This document shows positions 21,724 to 22,267 of a stretch of 22,267 nucleotides of DNA, in pieces. Each line of letters starts with the position of its first letter. The first letter of the stretch is position 1. The stretch is from CAIKBL01 sp043734785 (GTDB lineage Bacteria > Pseudomonadota > Gammaproteobacteria > Ga0077536), in assembly GCA_043734785.1 (NCBI GenBank), contig JAYTEX010000239.1:1-22267 (forward strand), given 5' to 3'. The position numbers and the translations under genes were made by a program. The notes beneath the pieces were generated by a model that searched no databases, had not been told where the DNA came from, and was given only the letters and a program-made list of their open reading frames with translations.

Positions 21724-22245
21724 TCAACGGTCAAGGGCGGGCAAGCTTAGGTGTCCCGCCACAGTTATTCTGCCTCGCGCGCAAAGCCAGGCGCGCGCGT
21801 CGGCCGCGTCGCTGGCGAACCACGCGGCGGCCGATCCGAGGCGAAAGCTGTAGCCCCAGAGGTCCATGTCCCGCAACAGGGCCTGCTGGCTGTAACCGGG
21901 CACCAGGTCAGCGAGCAGAAGCGACAGGTAGCAAACCGCACATTCCTCGCGGTCGTCACCCCCGGCATCAGTATCAAGGCGCTGTCGGCGCGCCTCATCC
22001 ATGCACAGAAAATGACAGGCTTCGTGGAGCACCGAGCTTAAAGGCGTGTCCGGTCGCACCCACAGGCGAGCGCCGCGCAAACCCGCTTCGGGGGCCCCCC
22101 AGTAGCTGCCGGGAATAGGCGCGTTGACGGCGAGGAAACACAGTTCGAGGCCATGGCGCGCAAAAAGCCGCGCGAGTGCAAGGGCTCGGGCAGCATCGGC
22201 GGCGCCTATCAGGGTCACCGGTGAAATGGCTTCGTCACGCTGCAT
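21724..22245 (-). CDS. Hypothetical protein with HEXXH motif, possible small zincin
   Basis: 173 residues, no signal peptide. Near the middle L-H-E-A-C-H-F-L contains H-E-x-x-H (74-78). A Glu-rich stretch D-D-R-E-E-C-A-V-C-Y-L follows (97-107), and Glu100 or Glu101 could be a third zinc ligand in gluzincin style. The early part (V-T-L-I-G-A-A-D-A-A-R-A-L) and W-V-R-P-D-T-P-L-S-S-V-L-H look like a conserved fold. I do not recognise a named family; peptidase activity is inference from the motif. The start is ATG 22245 with a weak ribosome site. The gene is convergent with ftsY, 32 bases apart, and the gene upstream of it lies outside the window. Confidence 0.75.
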   Translation of the reverse strand: MQRDEAISPVTLIGAADAARALALARLFARHGLELCFLAVNAPIPGSYWGAPEAGLRGARLWVRPDTPLSSVLHEACHFLCMDEARRQRLDTDAGGDDREECAVCYLSLLLADLVPGYSQQALLRDMDLWGYSFRLGSAAAWFASDAADARAWLCARGRITVAGHLSLPALDR

Positions 22246-22267
22246 GGCAGAGGTGTTGAGACAGCAA

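Overview
The window looks like a chromosomal segment of a gammaproteobacterium with moderately high GC. The main basis is the right half, where ftsY stands divergent from an M16-M16-rsmD-coaD-ferredoxin-ggt run. The same order is known from Pseudomonas aeruginosa (PA0373 down to PA0361). The organism is probably not a Pseudomonas, and I cannot name a genus. No tRNA, rRNA, IS element, phage gene or CRISPR array was seen.

Layout. Positions 1-4148 (+) carry a membrane-anchored SGNH-like protein that has lost its catalytic residues, a 380-base gap, and an 810-residue MMPL/RND exporter. A GTAGGAGC-type inverted repeat lies at the convergent junction 4149-4245. Positions 4246-8279 (-) hold two gene runs separated by mscL. 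One is pcaD-like lactonase, alkyltransferase-like protein and membrane-anchored glutaredoxin. The other is a SnoaL/ketosteroid-isomerase-like protein, a GNAT acetyltransferase and a nitrilase-superfamily amidohydrolase. Positions 8456-10854 (-) form a compact four-gene operon: beta-hydroxyacid dehydrogenase, SAM methyltransferase, DUF3147 membrane protein and a small membrane-anchored protein. Divergent from it, 11008-14777 (+) encodes an LLM flavin oxidoreductase, a VOC/extradiol-like protein, a metal-dependent amidohydrolase and an SDR, which looks like an uncharacterised catabolic pathway. Positions 14808-20669 (-) are the conserved M16/M16/rsmD/coaD/yfhL/ggt run, and ftsY (+) is divergent from it. 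A small HEXXH hypothetical gene (-) closes the window.

How the genes work together. The right part is housekeeping: membrane protein targeting (FtsY), a probable active/inactive M16 peptidase pair, rRNA methylation, coenzyme A synthesis, a ferredoxin and glutathione turnover. The centre is accessory metabolism. Many neighbours overlap by 1-19 bases (ATGA, GTGA, TTGA, TGATG), which suggests translational coupling. Several starts are non-ATG: TTG for the nitrilase, ggt and coaD, and GTG for both M16 genes, the glutaredoxin, the alkyltransferase-like gene and the SGNH gene. Automatic start calls in this region would often be wrong.

The best candidates for something undescribed are the SnoaL-GNAT-nitrilase operon, the LLM-VOC-amidohydrolase-SDR cluster and the SGNH pseudo-hydrolase.
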